Source of the DNA: UBA1413 sp964650525
GTDB lineage: Bacteria > Bacteroidota > Bacteroidia > Bacteroidales > Prolixibacteraceae
Length of the DNA stretch: 64,000 nucleotides
Direction of reading: 5' to 3'
NCBI GenBank assembly: GCA_964650525.1
Contig: CAZYUA010000002.1
Span: forward strand, 124,001 to 188,000
Numbering within the stretch: the stretch's first letter is position 1; each line of letters opens with the position of its first letter. Made by a program: the position numbers and the translations under genes. Under the pieces are notes generated by a model. The model was not told the DNA's origin. It saw only the letters and a list, made by a program, of their open reading frames with translations, and made no database searches. This document shows positions 1 to 8,777 of this stretch, piece after piece.

Positions 1-696
1 ATCGCCTGCAACGGACGGGCTTTTGTGGATTCAGCCCCTGCACTGGAAAAAGCATGGGCCCGCAAGGCCGGCCTCGGCTGGATTGGCAAAAACAGCCTCC
101 TGATTTCACCGCAATTTGGAAGTTTCTTTTTTATCGGAATTCTTTTAACCGACAGGGAAATTCCACCAGACCATAATTGGGACAACAGGCAAGGAGTCAC
201 CCTTCCACCACAAGAGGAAAGATTCAGGCAACCGGTGGTTCCGGAAAGGTTCAGGGAGCACCGGGAATCGACGACGGGACTGCCCGATCGCTGCGGCACC
301 TGCACCCGCTGCATCGATGCCTGTCCTACAAAAGCCATAGTCGCCCCCCGCGTGGTCGACGCCCGACGCTGCATTTCCTACCTCACCATCGAACACAAAG
401 GAGACATCGATCCTGAATTCATGGAGAAAACCGGTAACCGCGTATTTGGATGTGACATCTGCCAGAATGTGTGCCCCTGGAACAGAAAATCTTTGCCCCA
501 CCACGAACCCGCATTCAATCCCCCCGCAAAACTGCTTGACCTTACCAGATCAGAATGGGCTGAAATGGATGAACCCACTTTCAAAGAACTCTTCCGCCAT
601 TCACCTGTGAAAAGAAACGGATTCAGCCGGTTACAAAGAAACATCCGCTGGGTACTCCGTAACTCCCCTGATCCGGCAATCCCTTATAAACCTTAA
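1..696 (+). CDS. queG: Epoxyqueuosine reductase QueG, C-terminal part (5' end outside window)
   Basis: The reading frame is open from base 1, so the N-terminus lies upstream. QueG is a cobalamin- and iron-sulfur-dependent reductase that performs the last step of queuosine synthesis, turning epoxyqueuosine into queuosine in tRNA. The frame begins with the family segment around FVDSAPALEKAWA and GLGWIGKN. It then shows two ferredoxin-type motifs, CGTCTRCIDACPT and CDICQNVCPWN, which supply the Cys ligands of two 4Fe-4S clusters. Between DREIPPD and the first Cys motif are roughly 40 residues rich in Gln, Arg and Pro, longer than the short linker I remember from E. coli QueG. No partner gene is visible. 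Identification rests on the combined motifs and is firm. Confidence 0.93.
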   Translation: MACNGRAFVDSAPALEKAWARKAGLGWIGKNSLLISPQFGSFFFIGILLTDREIPPDHNWDNRQGVTLPPQEERFRQPVVPERFREHRESTTGLPDRCGTCTRCIDACPTKAIVAPRVVDARRCISYLTIEHKGDIDPEFMEKTGNRVFGCDICQNVCPWNRKSLPHHEPAFNPPAKLLDLTRSEWAEMDEPTFKELFRHSPVKRNGFSRLQRNIRWVLRNSPDPAIPYKP

Positions 697-1032
697 CCCG
701 TTACTCCACCTTGGGCAACTCTTATAACAAGCCCCGGGTGGACGGTCAACGAAAACCCACCTGCCTCTCAACAGGAGTTTCCGGCACAAACCTGCATTTA
801 CAGGCAAACCACGCATTAACCCGGTATTGAGACCGACCTATAATAGAAGATTAATATATCTTTATTTCTATTTTTAGACTTTTTTGGTCACATTTTCGGG
901 CCGGTATCGTTTTTTTTTGATGATTATCGTTGTGGTTGGATAATAAATGGCTCAGCTACGATCGTCTGAAAATAAAAGATTAAATTGCCTTTAATTCTTA
1001 TTATGAAATAATCGCAAAAAAAATTAAAACAA
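697..1032. other. Intergenic region, AT-rich, no gene
   Basis: This spacer of about 336 bases lies between queG and the large secreted protein. The second half is AT-rich. I see no open frame with coding character and no stable hairpin with a T tract. It probably carries the promoter of the downstream gene. Confidence 0.6.
884..912 (+). promoter_or_regulatory. Possible Bacteroidota-type promoter
   Basis: TTGG at 884-887 is followed after 18 bases by TATCGTTTT at 905-913, which loosely resembles the -33 TTTG / -7 TAnnTTTG pattern of Bacteroidota sigma-ABfr promoters. The -7 match is imperfect, so this is only a candidate for the gene starting at 1033. Confidence 0.22.
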
Positions 1033-4000
1033 ATGACTATGATTTACAATGACAAAATGGCCCAGGGCATTACAAGCCCTGAGTGCCGCGAAAAAGAAAA
1101 AAAGCCCTGTTGTGGTTTGAATGTTAGGGTCTTCGCATTGATCCTGTTGTGTTTGGTGGGCATCCTGAGTCCCGGAGTCTCCGGAGCTCAGACCAGTTCG
1201 AACGAAGCAGAATGGAGCGGTGAAGGGTATTCCATTAAAAAAGTAGTAAGCAACACATCGATAGCCAGTGGTGTCAATTTCAGTTACACCATCCTGTTTT
1301 CAGCTCCGGCAGGGGTAACGACGGTTTCCATCCAGGACCTGGTTCCCGTGCCTCCCCTGACGATCGTGAGTGTGACGGCTGCGGGGCCCGTATTAGGTGT
1401 CAGTCCGGTGATTGGATTCAGCAATATTACGGGACAGGTGACCTACAATCTTACCTCCCTGCCGGTTAATCTGGGGCCTCCTTCGGGGTCGTTCACCATT
1501 GTGGTGAAATTCCCGGAGGGTGTGACCTGTAACGGTGCAACAGCCAGAAACAGGGCGGAGATACTGGTAAACGACAAATGGCAGGGCACGCCTTTTGTAT
1601 CCACCACAGCCACTGCTGTTGACCCTTGGGTGGCCGGCAAGACCATTCTTTCCGGTGCGGTGGTAAATCCGAATGGTGGTACCTGCGGCTACCTGATGAA
1701 TCCCGGGGATACCATCACCTATCGTCTATCGGTGATGAAGGCCAACGGGTACTACGGTAATACTGTAGGGCAGCAGAATATGACGAATGCGGTGGTTACA
1801 GATAACCTTCCGGCGGGAGCCAGCATGGTACCCACCACCAATCCCTGTATCACTTATTCCGGGGGTACCGGGGGCACCATTACCTGGAATGTAAACTGTC
1901 CATCGCAGCTTTTAGATGCTGCCGTTCCCTGGGCTTATTATTTCGTGGATGTGAAGGTTGTTTACCCTGCTGCCGCCTTCCCGGTGAGCAGCCAGGTTCT
2001 GAACCAGGTCACCCTTACAGGTACAACGTGTAACCAGCAAGCCACACACATCAGCAACCAAACGTGTATTGAGGTGGCCAACGTACAACCCAATGCACAG
2101 GCAACTTTCCAGAAATACCTGTCGATGACCAACCGGGTTCCGGGATGCACGGGACTCTATTACATCGTGTTCTGTAACAATGGCAATGTGCCGCTCACGG
2201 CTTTCGACATCAATGATGCCGTACCGTCAGGGATCACAGTCAATCAGGTCCAGATCTGGGGAACAAACAGTACGACAACGATGGATCTGAACATCAACAA
2301 TACACCCTATGCAACCGGCATCAACAATTATTACAATTCCGGCAGCATTCCCTCCGGGGTTACGAACCTCCAGTTTCAAATGACCGGCAGCCTGCCGGTG
2401 GGGGCATGTCTCTATTTGTACGTATATTTTACCGTGAATCCGAACCCCACGGGTACCATTGTCACCAATTGTGCCACGTTTACCCCATTGTCTAATGCGT
2501 TGACCCTTCCACAGACTTGTGTTTCCTTTACCGTAGATGCCGGTACACCGAGTCCCTGTTTGCTGAAGGATATATGCTCCCCCCAGTCGAGTTATGACCC
2601 GGGTGATATTGTAAGATTCCGTCTGAGAGTCCAGAACATTGGCAGTGCCAACCTGACCGGAGCTTCCATTCAGGACCTCCTTCATGGCAATTTTACTTAC
2701 GTTGGCAATGAAACCTACTACCAGTCATCAAGTTACAATCCGTCCTGTTCCACAGGAGGGAATCCTCCGGCGGGAGCCACGGCTTGGAGTGGAGTCACCC
2801 CTTCGCACAGCGGGAACAACCTGTCTTGGTCGCTTCCGGTAATACCGTCTGACTGCCAGTTATTTTATGCCGCGTATTGCGGATATTACGGCACCTGGGG
2901 TTTGCCCTTCTATTACATCGAGTTTGATGCAATGGTAGACAGCCTGGCCATGCCTGGGGTAACGCCCAACGTGTATACCATCAGCGGGGGGAACCTGGTT
3001 TCTCCTGTCCAGTCGAACACCGTGAATATCCTGGTTGCTGCGTCTTTCGGGCAGGAAGTGCATAAACTGCTGAGTACCGATAACGGGGCGTCCTATGCAT
3101 CCTCCGGGATCACCACCCCGGGGAGCACAGCCCGTTTCAGGCTGAATTACAAGAATACCTCGAATGTGGGAGTCTCCTCGCTCCGTCTGGTGGATCTTCT
3201 GGCGCTGGATGCATCTCCCGGTGATAAGCTGATATTAAACCGGAGCATCAACCGGGGCAGTCAGTTCGACCTCTCCTACACAGGGAACCAGGCCACCTCC
3301 CTTTTACCCCCCGGTCCCGCTCCCACCCCATCCCTCTTTTGGGCTTCCGGTGAAGACATCTGTCTGCCACCCTACGTTGTTTCATCGTGTGCTACCACAT
3401 CATGGGGACCAACGGTTGACAGCAATGTCCGGATGGATTACGGAGCCTTTACCCTGGCACCTAATCTCAACCTGTACGAAGATTTTGATGTAGGAATCCC
3501 GGTTACTGCAAAGAATCAGGAGAAAGTATGCAATGATTTTGCAGCAGTGGCTTCTGCCAACTTCCTGCTCAACGGAAACCCGCAGACTGTCACCCTCACA
3601 CCGGTGGCTGCAGCCCCTGTTTGCCTGACCATTGACACAGCCCAGGTTTCGGTATCCTGTTGTGACAGCATCCGGATAGAAAGGGCTCCCGGCGGAGACG
3701 GTGTTATAGGATGCTGTGCCAGGATGACCGCTACCTGCCCGGTGGATTCTGTCACCATTTCAGTATCGAACGGTACCATTGTATCCATCAATTCGAATTG
3801 CGGACCGCTTCCGTCCGGTTATGCAGGGCAAAGCACTTTCACCTTTGCGACCAATGGGTGCATTCCTGATATCACCACTTGCGTAAATCCCGGGCAGACG
3901 GGCACTGTAGCACTGAATTACCATCTTGTGTTTTCCAACGGGGAAAAATGTGATAAGAGGATCATCCTGGACTGCGAAGCAGGTACTTCCCACTGTTGTG

Positions 4001-5718
4001 ACAGCATCCGCCTGGAACCGGCGGTCAGTGCCGACGGCACCGACGCCTGCTGTGCAAAGCTGACCACCACCTGTGAGGTCAAATCCATCGATGTTTCCGT
4101 GACCAACGGAACCCTGGCTTCCGTCAGCTGGAACTGCTCCACACCCCTGCCCTCCGGATATGCCGGACAGAGCTCCTTCACCTTCGCCCCCGGCGGTTGT
4201 GCCGTCGAGATGACTACCTGTGTCACTCCCACCCAAACCGGTATCGTGGTGATCAACTACATCATCACCTTCACAAACGGTGAAAAGTGCGAAAAACGAA
4301 TCGAACTCGACTGCAAGGCTGTTTCCTGCTGCGAGAATGTGAAACTCACCGCTGTCGGCGACGCTGAAGAGTGCTGTGCCAGGCTTGTTACGGATTGCGA
4401 GGTGAAGAGTGTTGAGGTAAAAATCACGAACGGCACCATTGGAAGTGCAGGATGGAATTGTGGACCGTTGCCTTCAGGCTATGCCGGGCAGAGCTCTTTC
4501 ACCTTTACTCCCGGGAATTGTGTTTTGGATCTCAAGCTATGCGTCAAGCCGTTACAAACGGGACCGGTGACCATCAGCTATTTTATCACCTTTGCCAACG
4601 GGGAGACCTGTGAAAAAAGCATTACTCTGGATTGTACGGTAACCTCCACCTGTTGTGCTGTAATGGACTTCAAGCTGAAAACCAAATGGCCCAGCTGGAA
4701 AACCCAGATTGGTTCTTTCCATGTTGTGAATGCCGACCCCACCGTCTCGATTTGCTATATTGAGATTTACCCGTCACCTGCCGGTACTTTCACTCCCGGT
4801 GGATTGATGGTGAACGGAAGTCCCTCTGCCCAAAGCTGGACCCCGGCAAGGATTCCTGCTACCGGCAATTTTTCTCAAACTTCGGTTAACACCGTCGATT
4901 TCAACCTGACTGCAACACAATACAAAGGTGTCATAACCGTGTGTGTGGTCAAATGCGACGGCACCCGCTGCTGCTTTGATTTCAAATGGAACAACGGGCT
5001 TGTAGCCGACGTGGAGATCGGTATTGACAAAGGATCAGGGAATTCGGGACTTAAGGCTCTCAGCATCAGCCCGGTGGTCAAGACGCCCATCGAGGGAAAA
5101 ATCCGGTACATTTCTTTCGGCTTTACCGATGAAAAGGAGATTGCTGAAGGCACTTCCGAATTTTTCGCAATTTCGGCAGCTTCTCATGACGGTGATGAAT
5201 ACCCGGCAGACCTGGAACCGGTTGCATCCGGATACATGGGACGACACATGGTCTTCTTTGAACTGAAGGAAGCCAGAAATGCGGCAGAAAATTTCGGCCG
5301 TTTCAATCTCGTCTTCAGGGGAATACTACCGAAACTGGGGGCCACCCTTTTCGACGAAGAAGGGAACATCATCTATTCAGGCACCATCGCCATTCCGGGA
5401 GCCGATACCCTGACCAGTTCTTTGACCATTGAGACGGAAAATGCACAGGGTATGATGTTCGAATTCATGAATGTCTATCCCAATCCCAGCAATGGTTCCT
5501 TCAAACTGGCCTATGCCACGGGAACCCCGCGCGAAGTGGAGGTAAGACTGGTAACCACCACCGGACAGGTACTCTTCTCCAAACTTAATCCGGAGAAAAA
5601 AGCCGGTATCCACCACCTTACCATCGATGCAGGAGCCATCTCTTCCGGACTTTACAAAGTTCTGTTAATTTCTGAAGGAGAAACCAGAAGCAAATCCCTG
5701 GTAATCCAACAGCGTTGA
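1033..5718 (+). CDS. Large secreted DUF11-type protein with Cys-rich repeats and T9SS sorting domain
   Basis: This 1561-residue protein is predicted to be exported and anchored or released at the cell surface by T9SS. A hydrophobic signal segment lies at about residues 30-52, after a long basic, Cys-containing n-region; internal Met codons at residues 3 and 9 are alternative starts. Residues about 60-860 hold at least five domains of the DUF11/conserved-repeat type, each with a pattern like GDTITYRLSV ... VTDNLPAG. Three Cys-rich repeats of about 110 residues follow from residue 876. The C-terminus (about 1480-1561) is a type A sorting domain with YPNPSNG and GLYKVLLISEG. It stands alone, followed by a terminator. 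DUF11 proteins are usually structural or adhesive; the ligand is unknown. Confidence 0.88.
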   Translation: MTMIYNDKMAQGITSPECREKEKKPCCGLNVRVFALILLCLVGILSPGVSGAQTSSNEAEWSGEGYSIKKVVSNTSIASGVNFSYTILFSAPAGVTTVSIQDLVPVPPLTIVSVTAAGPVLGVSPVIGFSNITGQVTYNLTSLPVNLGPPSGSFTIVVKFPEGVTCNGATARNRAEILVNDKWQGTPFVSTTATAVDPWVAGKTILSGAVVNPNGGTCGYLMNPGDTITYRLSVMKANGYYGNTVGQQNMTNAVVTDNLPAGASMVPTTNPCITYSGGTGGTITWNVNCPSQLLDAAVPWAYYFVDVKVVYPAAAFPVSSQVLNQVTLTGTTCNQQATHISNQTCIEVANVQPNAQATFQKYLSMTNRVPGCTGLYYIVFCNNGNVPLTAFDINDAVPSGITVNQVQIWGTNSTTTMDLNINNTPYATGINNYYNSGSIPSGVTNLQFQMTGSLPVGACLYLYVYFTVNPNPTGTIVTNCATFTPLSNALTLPQTCVSFTVDAGTPSPCLLKDICSPQSSYDPGDIVRFRLRVQNIGSANLTGASIQDLLHGNFTYVGNETYYQSSSYNPSCSTGGNPPAGATAWSGVTPSHSGNNLSWSLPVIPSDCQLFYAAYCGYYGTWGLPFYYIEFDAMVDSLAMPGVTPNVYTISGGNLVSPVQSNTVNILVAASFGQEVHKLLSTDNGASYASSGITTPGSTARFRLNYKNTSNVGVSSLRLVDLLALDASPGDKLILNRSINRGSQFDLSYTGNQATSLLPPGPAPTPSLFWASGEDICLPPYVVSSCATTSWGPTVDSNVRMDYGAFTLAPNLNLYEDFDVGIPVTAKNQEKVCNDFAAVASANFLLNGNPQTVTLTPVAAAPVCLTIDTAQVSVSCCDSIRIERAPGGDGVIGCCARMTATCPVDSVTISVSNGTIVSINSNCGPLPSGYAGQSTFTFATNGCIPDITTCVNPGQTGTVALNYHLVFSNGEKCDKRIILDCEAGTSHCCDSIRLEPAVSADGTDACCAKLTTTCEVKSIDVSVTNGTLASVSWNCSTPLPSGYAGQSSFTFAPGGCAVEMTTCVTPTQTGIVVINYIITFTNGEKCEKRIELDCKAVSCCENVKLTAVGDAEECCARLVTDCEVKSVEVKITNGTIGSAGWNCGPLPSGYAGQSSFTFTPGNCVLDLKLCVKPLQTGPVTISYFITFANGETCEKSITLDCTVTSTCCAVMDFKLKTKWPSWKTQIGSFHVVNADPTVSICYIEIYPSPAGTFTPGGLMVNGSPSAQSWTPARIPATGNFSQTSVNTVDFNLTATQYKGVITVCVVKCDGTRCCFDFKWNNGLVADVEIGIDKGSGNSGLKALSISPVVKTPIEGKIRYISFGFTDEKEIAEGTSEFFAISAASHDGDEYPADLEPVASGYMGRHMVFFELKEARNAAENFGRFNLVFRGILPKLGATLFDEEGNIIYSGTIAIPGADTLTSSLTIETENAQGMMFEFMNVYPNPSNGSFKLAYATGTPREVEVRLVTTTGQVLFSKLNPEKKAGIHHLTIDAGAISSGLYKVLLISEGETRSKSLVIQQR
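3658..4635 (+). repeat. Three tandem Cys-rich protein repeats
   Basis: Copies begin with a Cys-Cys pair at 3658, 3994 and 4327, giving periods of 336 and 333 bases; the third copy ends near 4635. Each copy carries CC near its start, a second CC(A)R/K-L/M pattern, the shared string SGYAGQS.FTF, a NGxxC motif and a closing DC. The repeat count of eight or so Cys per copy suggests disulfide-stabilised modules. A further CC pair at 4651 starts a diverged segment. Confidence 0.9.
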
Positions 5719-5791
5719 TGGCTTTTCTTTGATTCCGGGCCAGTGGGTGGAGGCCCCCGCAAAAAGCAGGGAAATCCGTCTTCATAACATC

Positions 5792-5821
5792 AAAAAGGCA
5801 CTCTTTACGGGGTGCCTTTTT
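5792..5821 (+). terminator. Rho-independent terminator
   Basis: AAAAAGGCAC at 5792-5801 pairs perfectly with GTGCCTTTTT at 5812-5821 across a 10-base loop, and the right arm ends in a T run. It sits 73 bases after the stop of the large secreted protein and should end that transcript. The A/T flanks also allow weak action on the other strand. Confidence 0.85.
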
Positions 5822-5902
5822 GTTTGCTTCAACTGTGTTCTGCAAACCAGCCGGTGCCATTCAGTATTTTGCTATATTGTACCCAAATTGGAAGGAAAAG
5901 AG

Positions 5903-6421
5903 ATGGATCCGAAGCTTCCACCGGACCCTGCCGGACGGTTTGAATTTGAAGGTGACATTTACCTGGGGCCAAGGGGCGGTTATTATGTCGACTTTCCCTT
6001 TGATGCGGAGAAGGTTTTCGGGACCAAAAAGTCCATCAAGGTAAAAGCCTGGATCAATGGTTACTTCTTGCGGAAAAGCCTGCTCCCCAAAGGCGACGGG
6101 AGCCATTGGCTGAGTGTTTCCACGGATATCCGCGCTGCCATCGGCAAAGGCGATGGCGACAGGGTCAGCGTGGTGGTGGAGCAGGATACCGAACCCCGCA
6201 CCGTCGACCTCCCGGAAGATCTGAAGTGGCTTCTCGACAATGAGCCCGATCTGATGACGCTCTTTCTGGCCCAGGGTTATTATACCCAAAAGTTCTTTTC
6301 CGACTGGATTTGCCAGTCCAAAGACCCCGACACGCGGGTCAACCGTATCAACCACCTCTTTTACCGGCTAAGGCAGCAAAAGGCCGGAAAAAGGGGGAAC
6401 ATCCTTTCCGACCCATTATAA
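5903..6421 (+). CDS. DUF1905 / YdeI-like protein
   Basis: The protein has 172 residues from the ATG at 5903, which is preceded by a purine-rich GGAAGGAAAAGAG stretch; an in-frame upstream extension to 5729 crosses the terminator and is unlikely to be translated. The N-terminal 95 residues (FEFEGDIYLGPRGGYYVDFP onward) match the DUF1905 beta-barrel pattern. The C-terminal part (PEDLKWLLDNEPD ... INHLFYRLRQQKAGKR) matches the YdeI/OmpD-associated helical domain. Such proteins have no settled biochemical function; some are linked to stress or bacteriocin protection. It is monocistronic, lies between the terminator at 5792 and the convergent minus-strand operon, and has no signal peptide, so a cytoplasmic place is expected. 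Confidence 0.8.
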   Translation: MDPKLPPDPAGRFEFEGDIYLGPRGGYYVDFPFDAEKVFGTKKSIKVKAWINGYFLRKSLLPKGDGSHWLSVSTDIRAAIGKGDGDRVSVVVEQDTEPRTVDLPEDLKWLLDNEPDLMTLFLAQGYYTQKFFSDWICQSKDPDTRVNRINHLFYRLRQQKAGKRGNILSDPL

Positions 6422-6563
6422 GAGAAAACGGCTCATTGTACCAAATGGAGGGCAGGAAATATAGGAGCTATCTGTTCCCGGATTGTCTGTTTATCACTGC
6501 TTATGACTATTCCTGACCGGAAATGAACCCTCCTGTGAATGCGTTTTTGCTGTTTTCTTTCCG

Positions 6564-7985
6564 CTAATCAAAAAAACGGTTCGGGAAGATGCGAACGGCA
6601 ATGAAGCCGAAGATCCCGGTAAGCAAAACGATGGCCAGGTCGGCCACGTGCCCCCACAGGTTATTTCGGTAAGGGTGAGATTTCAGGGAGGAGCGACTTT
6701 GAGCAGAGGAATGGTCAGATGCCTCACCCTGCAAGTCTTGCCGGCTTTCCGCAGAAGAAAGGCTAACCTCAAGGGGCTGGATTAGCGAATTCTGGCTCCC
6801 CGGTGAAGAGGAGATTTCCTCTAAAGAGGCGGTTTTCCGGGGGGAGAGGGTTTTCCGTCTGAGGAGCAGCAAAAAGTGGACCGCTGCCAGTACCAGGCTG
6901 AGCCAGATCCACCGCACCACCGGATTGCCTTCGAAGCGGAACTTCAGGAAGTTGCTGTTATCATCAGCCAGGATGAGCTCACCGGGAAACAGCCAGGTGA
7001 AAGCCTTTCCTTCGGGCCGCTCTATGGCTGTCTTCCAGGTTTCGTTGTATTCGTCAACCTTCGCATAATCCTTGTCGAGCACCACCACCCTGATAAATCC
7101 ATCACCGTTAAAAATCATATTGTAGTGGAAGAGGTCGCCATAGATTCTCAGATCTTCGGAAGCAGGATTAAACGACCCGGCAGGAAGCTTCACCAGTTCA
7201 TAGTCGTCCTGGGTAAGTATCCAGGTTTCGCCGTTCTTGTCGATGAGGTAGGCATAATAAAGCTTGTCGCGAAAGTCGACGCAGGAGATGTGTTCGAAGC
7301 GGAGTCCTTCGGGAAGTTCCACGGGGCGGACATATGGTTTTCCCTTCACCATCTTGACGTGGAAGAGCTGTTCAGCGGCATCGACCACCAGGTACCCCTC
7401 ATCGCACGATTTCCGCGTGGTGGGAAGACCGGCGATTTTCAGGGCCGGAAACTGAAATCCTTTGTGGTAGAGGGCTGCTGAGAAGAGCTGGCTTTTCTCC
7501 TCGTTCACCCGGTTGGTTTTGGCGTCAATGAATTCCATCCGCCAGGTGATGCGGAAGTAGTCTTCGGGCATTTCGAGGTTTGCCCTTCCCGATTCCGACT
7601 CCAGAAGGGGATAGAGTCCCGGCTCTGGGGTATAGCGGTCGGCAGGCTTATAGCGGAAGGTAGAGCGGGCCATGTTAACTTCGCGGGCGTCGACAGGTAT
7701 TCCCCGGATGGTGTCGTACATCGTACCGGAGAGCATCAGCTGTCGCATGTAGAGCAGAGGCAGCTTCTCTTCATACTCCTCGCGGGTGTATGTGTTTCCG
7801 CGGGTATCTTCCCTGACAATGGGATCATCATTCCGCTGGATCATGAAAACGTCGTCGACGCAGCTGTACATCACAAAGGGTGTCCGGACCGGTTGTCCGA
7901 AGAGCATCCAGTAAAGCTGCGGAAGGGCGGTGGCGGCAGCCATCAGGGCCACCAGCACCAGGATATATCTGCTTAAACGTACCAT
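6564..7985 (-). CDS. DUF4857-type membrane protein
   Basis: This 473-residue protein is the last gene of the minus-strand cluster. The chosen ATG at 7985-7983 overlaps the TGA of the upstream permease gene by one base, which indicates translational coupling; an upstream in-frame extension to 8159 would lie wholly within the permease gene. It has a hydrophobic segment at residues 5-25, a long non-cytoplasmic region (about 30-370), a second membrane segment near 375-393, a Ser-rich low-complexity linker of about 60 residues, and a third membrane segment at the C-terminus. This layout and sequence fit the DUF4857 family found beside ABC transporters in Bacteroidota. The function is unknown; a role as accessory subunit of the neighbouring ABC pair is inferred. 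Confidence 0.78.
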   Translation of the reverse strand: MVRLSRYILVLVALMAAATALPQLYWMLFGQPVRTPFVMYSCVDDVFMIQRNDDPIVREDTRGNTYTREEYEEKLPLLYMRQLMLSGTMYDTIRGIPVDAREVNMARSTFRYKPADRYTPEPGLYPLLESESGRANLEMPEDYFRITWRMEFIDAKTNRVNEEKSQLFSAALYHKGFQFPALKIAGLPTTRKSCDEGYLVVDAAEQLFHVKMVKGKPYVRPVELPEGLRFEHISCVDFRDKLYYAYLIDKNGETWILTQDDYELVKLPAGSFNPASEDLRIYGDLFHYNMIFNGDGFIRVVVLDKDYAKVDEYNETWKTAIERPEGKAFTWLFPGELILADDNSNFLKFRFEGNPVVRWIWLSLVLAAVHFLLLLRRKTLSPRKTASLEEISSSPGSQNSLIQPLEVSLSSAESRQDLQGEASDHSSAQSRSSLKSHPYRNNLWGHVADLAIVLLTGIFGFIAVRIFPNRFFD

Positions 7986-8656
7986 CACATTTCCCCTTTT
8001 CTGAAACGATAACCAGAAAACAAAAGTGACGCACTCAGCAGGCAGGTCATCAGGAAGAGGACCAGGATCGCCGGACCGTAGCCTGCAGGAACGCTGTCCC
8101 TGAGAAAGAGCGGGACGAAGGCGGCAGCTACCAGGAAGTAAAGTATCCGTCGGAGCCACACCGGTTCCAGAATGATCAGGGAGCCCAGGTAATAGGCGGC
8201 ATAGCCTGCCAGGAACCAGGGAGTCACCGTCACGACAGCCGACCAGATGATCTCCTTCGGAAACCAGAAAAGGGAGAAGCCCAGGAAAAGGAGGAAGAGC
8301 AGAAGGTAACTCGCCAGGAGGCAGAGGGTGCCGAACTGCATCATCATCAGCAGGCTGCGGTTTTCTTCCACAGGGAGGTGAAAGGTTAGTTTGATCCGTT
8401 TGTTGACGGTCTCGGGAAAGTACTGGGCCACCGCCAATGCCAGTCCACCCAGCAGGGGGATGTACTTGAGATATTTAAACCAGACATACCCCTGGAAGAG
8501 GATGAGGTACCAGTAGTTTTTCGCCTCGTTAAAGGCAAAGTCGTGCCTCACTTTTATGACGATGTATCCTACGGCCAGCATCGCCAGCAGGGTGTACAGG
8601 AGAAGGAACCACCGAACCTTGATCCACTCCTTGAAAATCATCGAACGTACCACCAT
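7985..8656 (-). CDS. ABC transporter permease (small, six-helix)
   Basis: The product has 223 residues and about six hydrophobic segments, starting with IKVRWFLLLYTLLAMLAVGYIV. It lacks the binding-protein-dependent EAA loop and resembles ABC-2 type or exporter-like permeases. It is encoded 121 bases downstream of the ABC ATPase and overlaps the DUF4857 gene by one base. ATPase, permease and DUF4857 protein together probably form one inner-membrane complex. Whether it imports, exports or acts mechanically on envelope proteins cannot be told from the sequence. Confidence 0.78.
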   Translation of the reverse strand: MVVRSMIFKEWIKVRWFLLLYTLLAMLAVGYIVIKVRHDFAFNEAKNYWYLILFQGYVWFKYLKYIPLLGGLALAVAQYFPETVNKRIKLTFHLPVEENRSLLMMMQFGTLCLLASYLLLFLLFLGFSLFWFPKEIIWSAVVTVTPWFLAGYAAYYLGSLIILEPVWLRRILYFLVAAAFVPLFLRDSVPAGYGPAILVLFLMTCLLSASLLFSGYRFRKGEM

Positions 8657-8699
8657 AATGATAAAATATCAAAAAAATAACATCAGCATTTCAAACAAA

Positions 8700-8732
8700 G
8701 GAGGAGACGTGCAGGGATCGTCCTTTTCCTCC
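8700..8732 (-). terminator. Intercistronic hairpin, possible attenuator
   Basis: Read on the minus strand after the ATPase stop, GGAGGA pairs with TCCTCC and an inner GACG pairs with CGTC, with one asymmetric bulge; the stem is followed by CTTTGTTTG. It could be a leaky terminator that lowers permease and DUF4857 expression relative to the ATPase, or an mRNA-stabilising element. The T tract is interrupted. Confidence 0.4.
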
Positions 8733-8777
8733 GGCTTCACCAGAGGTTCCTGACTTACAACCCCTGCGGAGATGGCA

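Noticed and set aside
5729..5902. N-terminal extension of the DUF1905 protein
   Set aside because: The extended frame crosses the terminator at 5792-5821, while the ATG at 5903 has a purine-rich leader and starts right at the domain.
8000..8159. N-terminal extension of the DUF4857 protein
   Set aside because: It would overlap the permease gene by some 58 codons; the ATG overlapping the permease stop is the better start.
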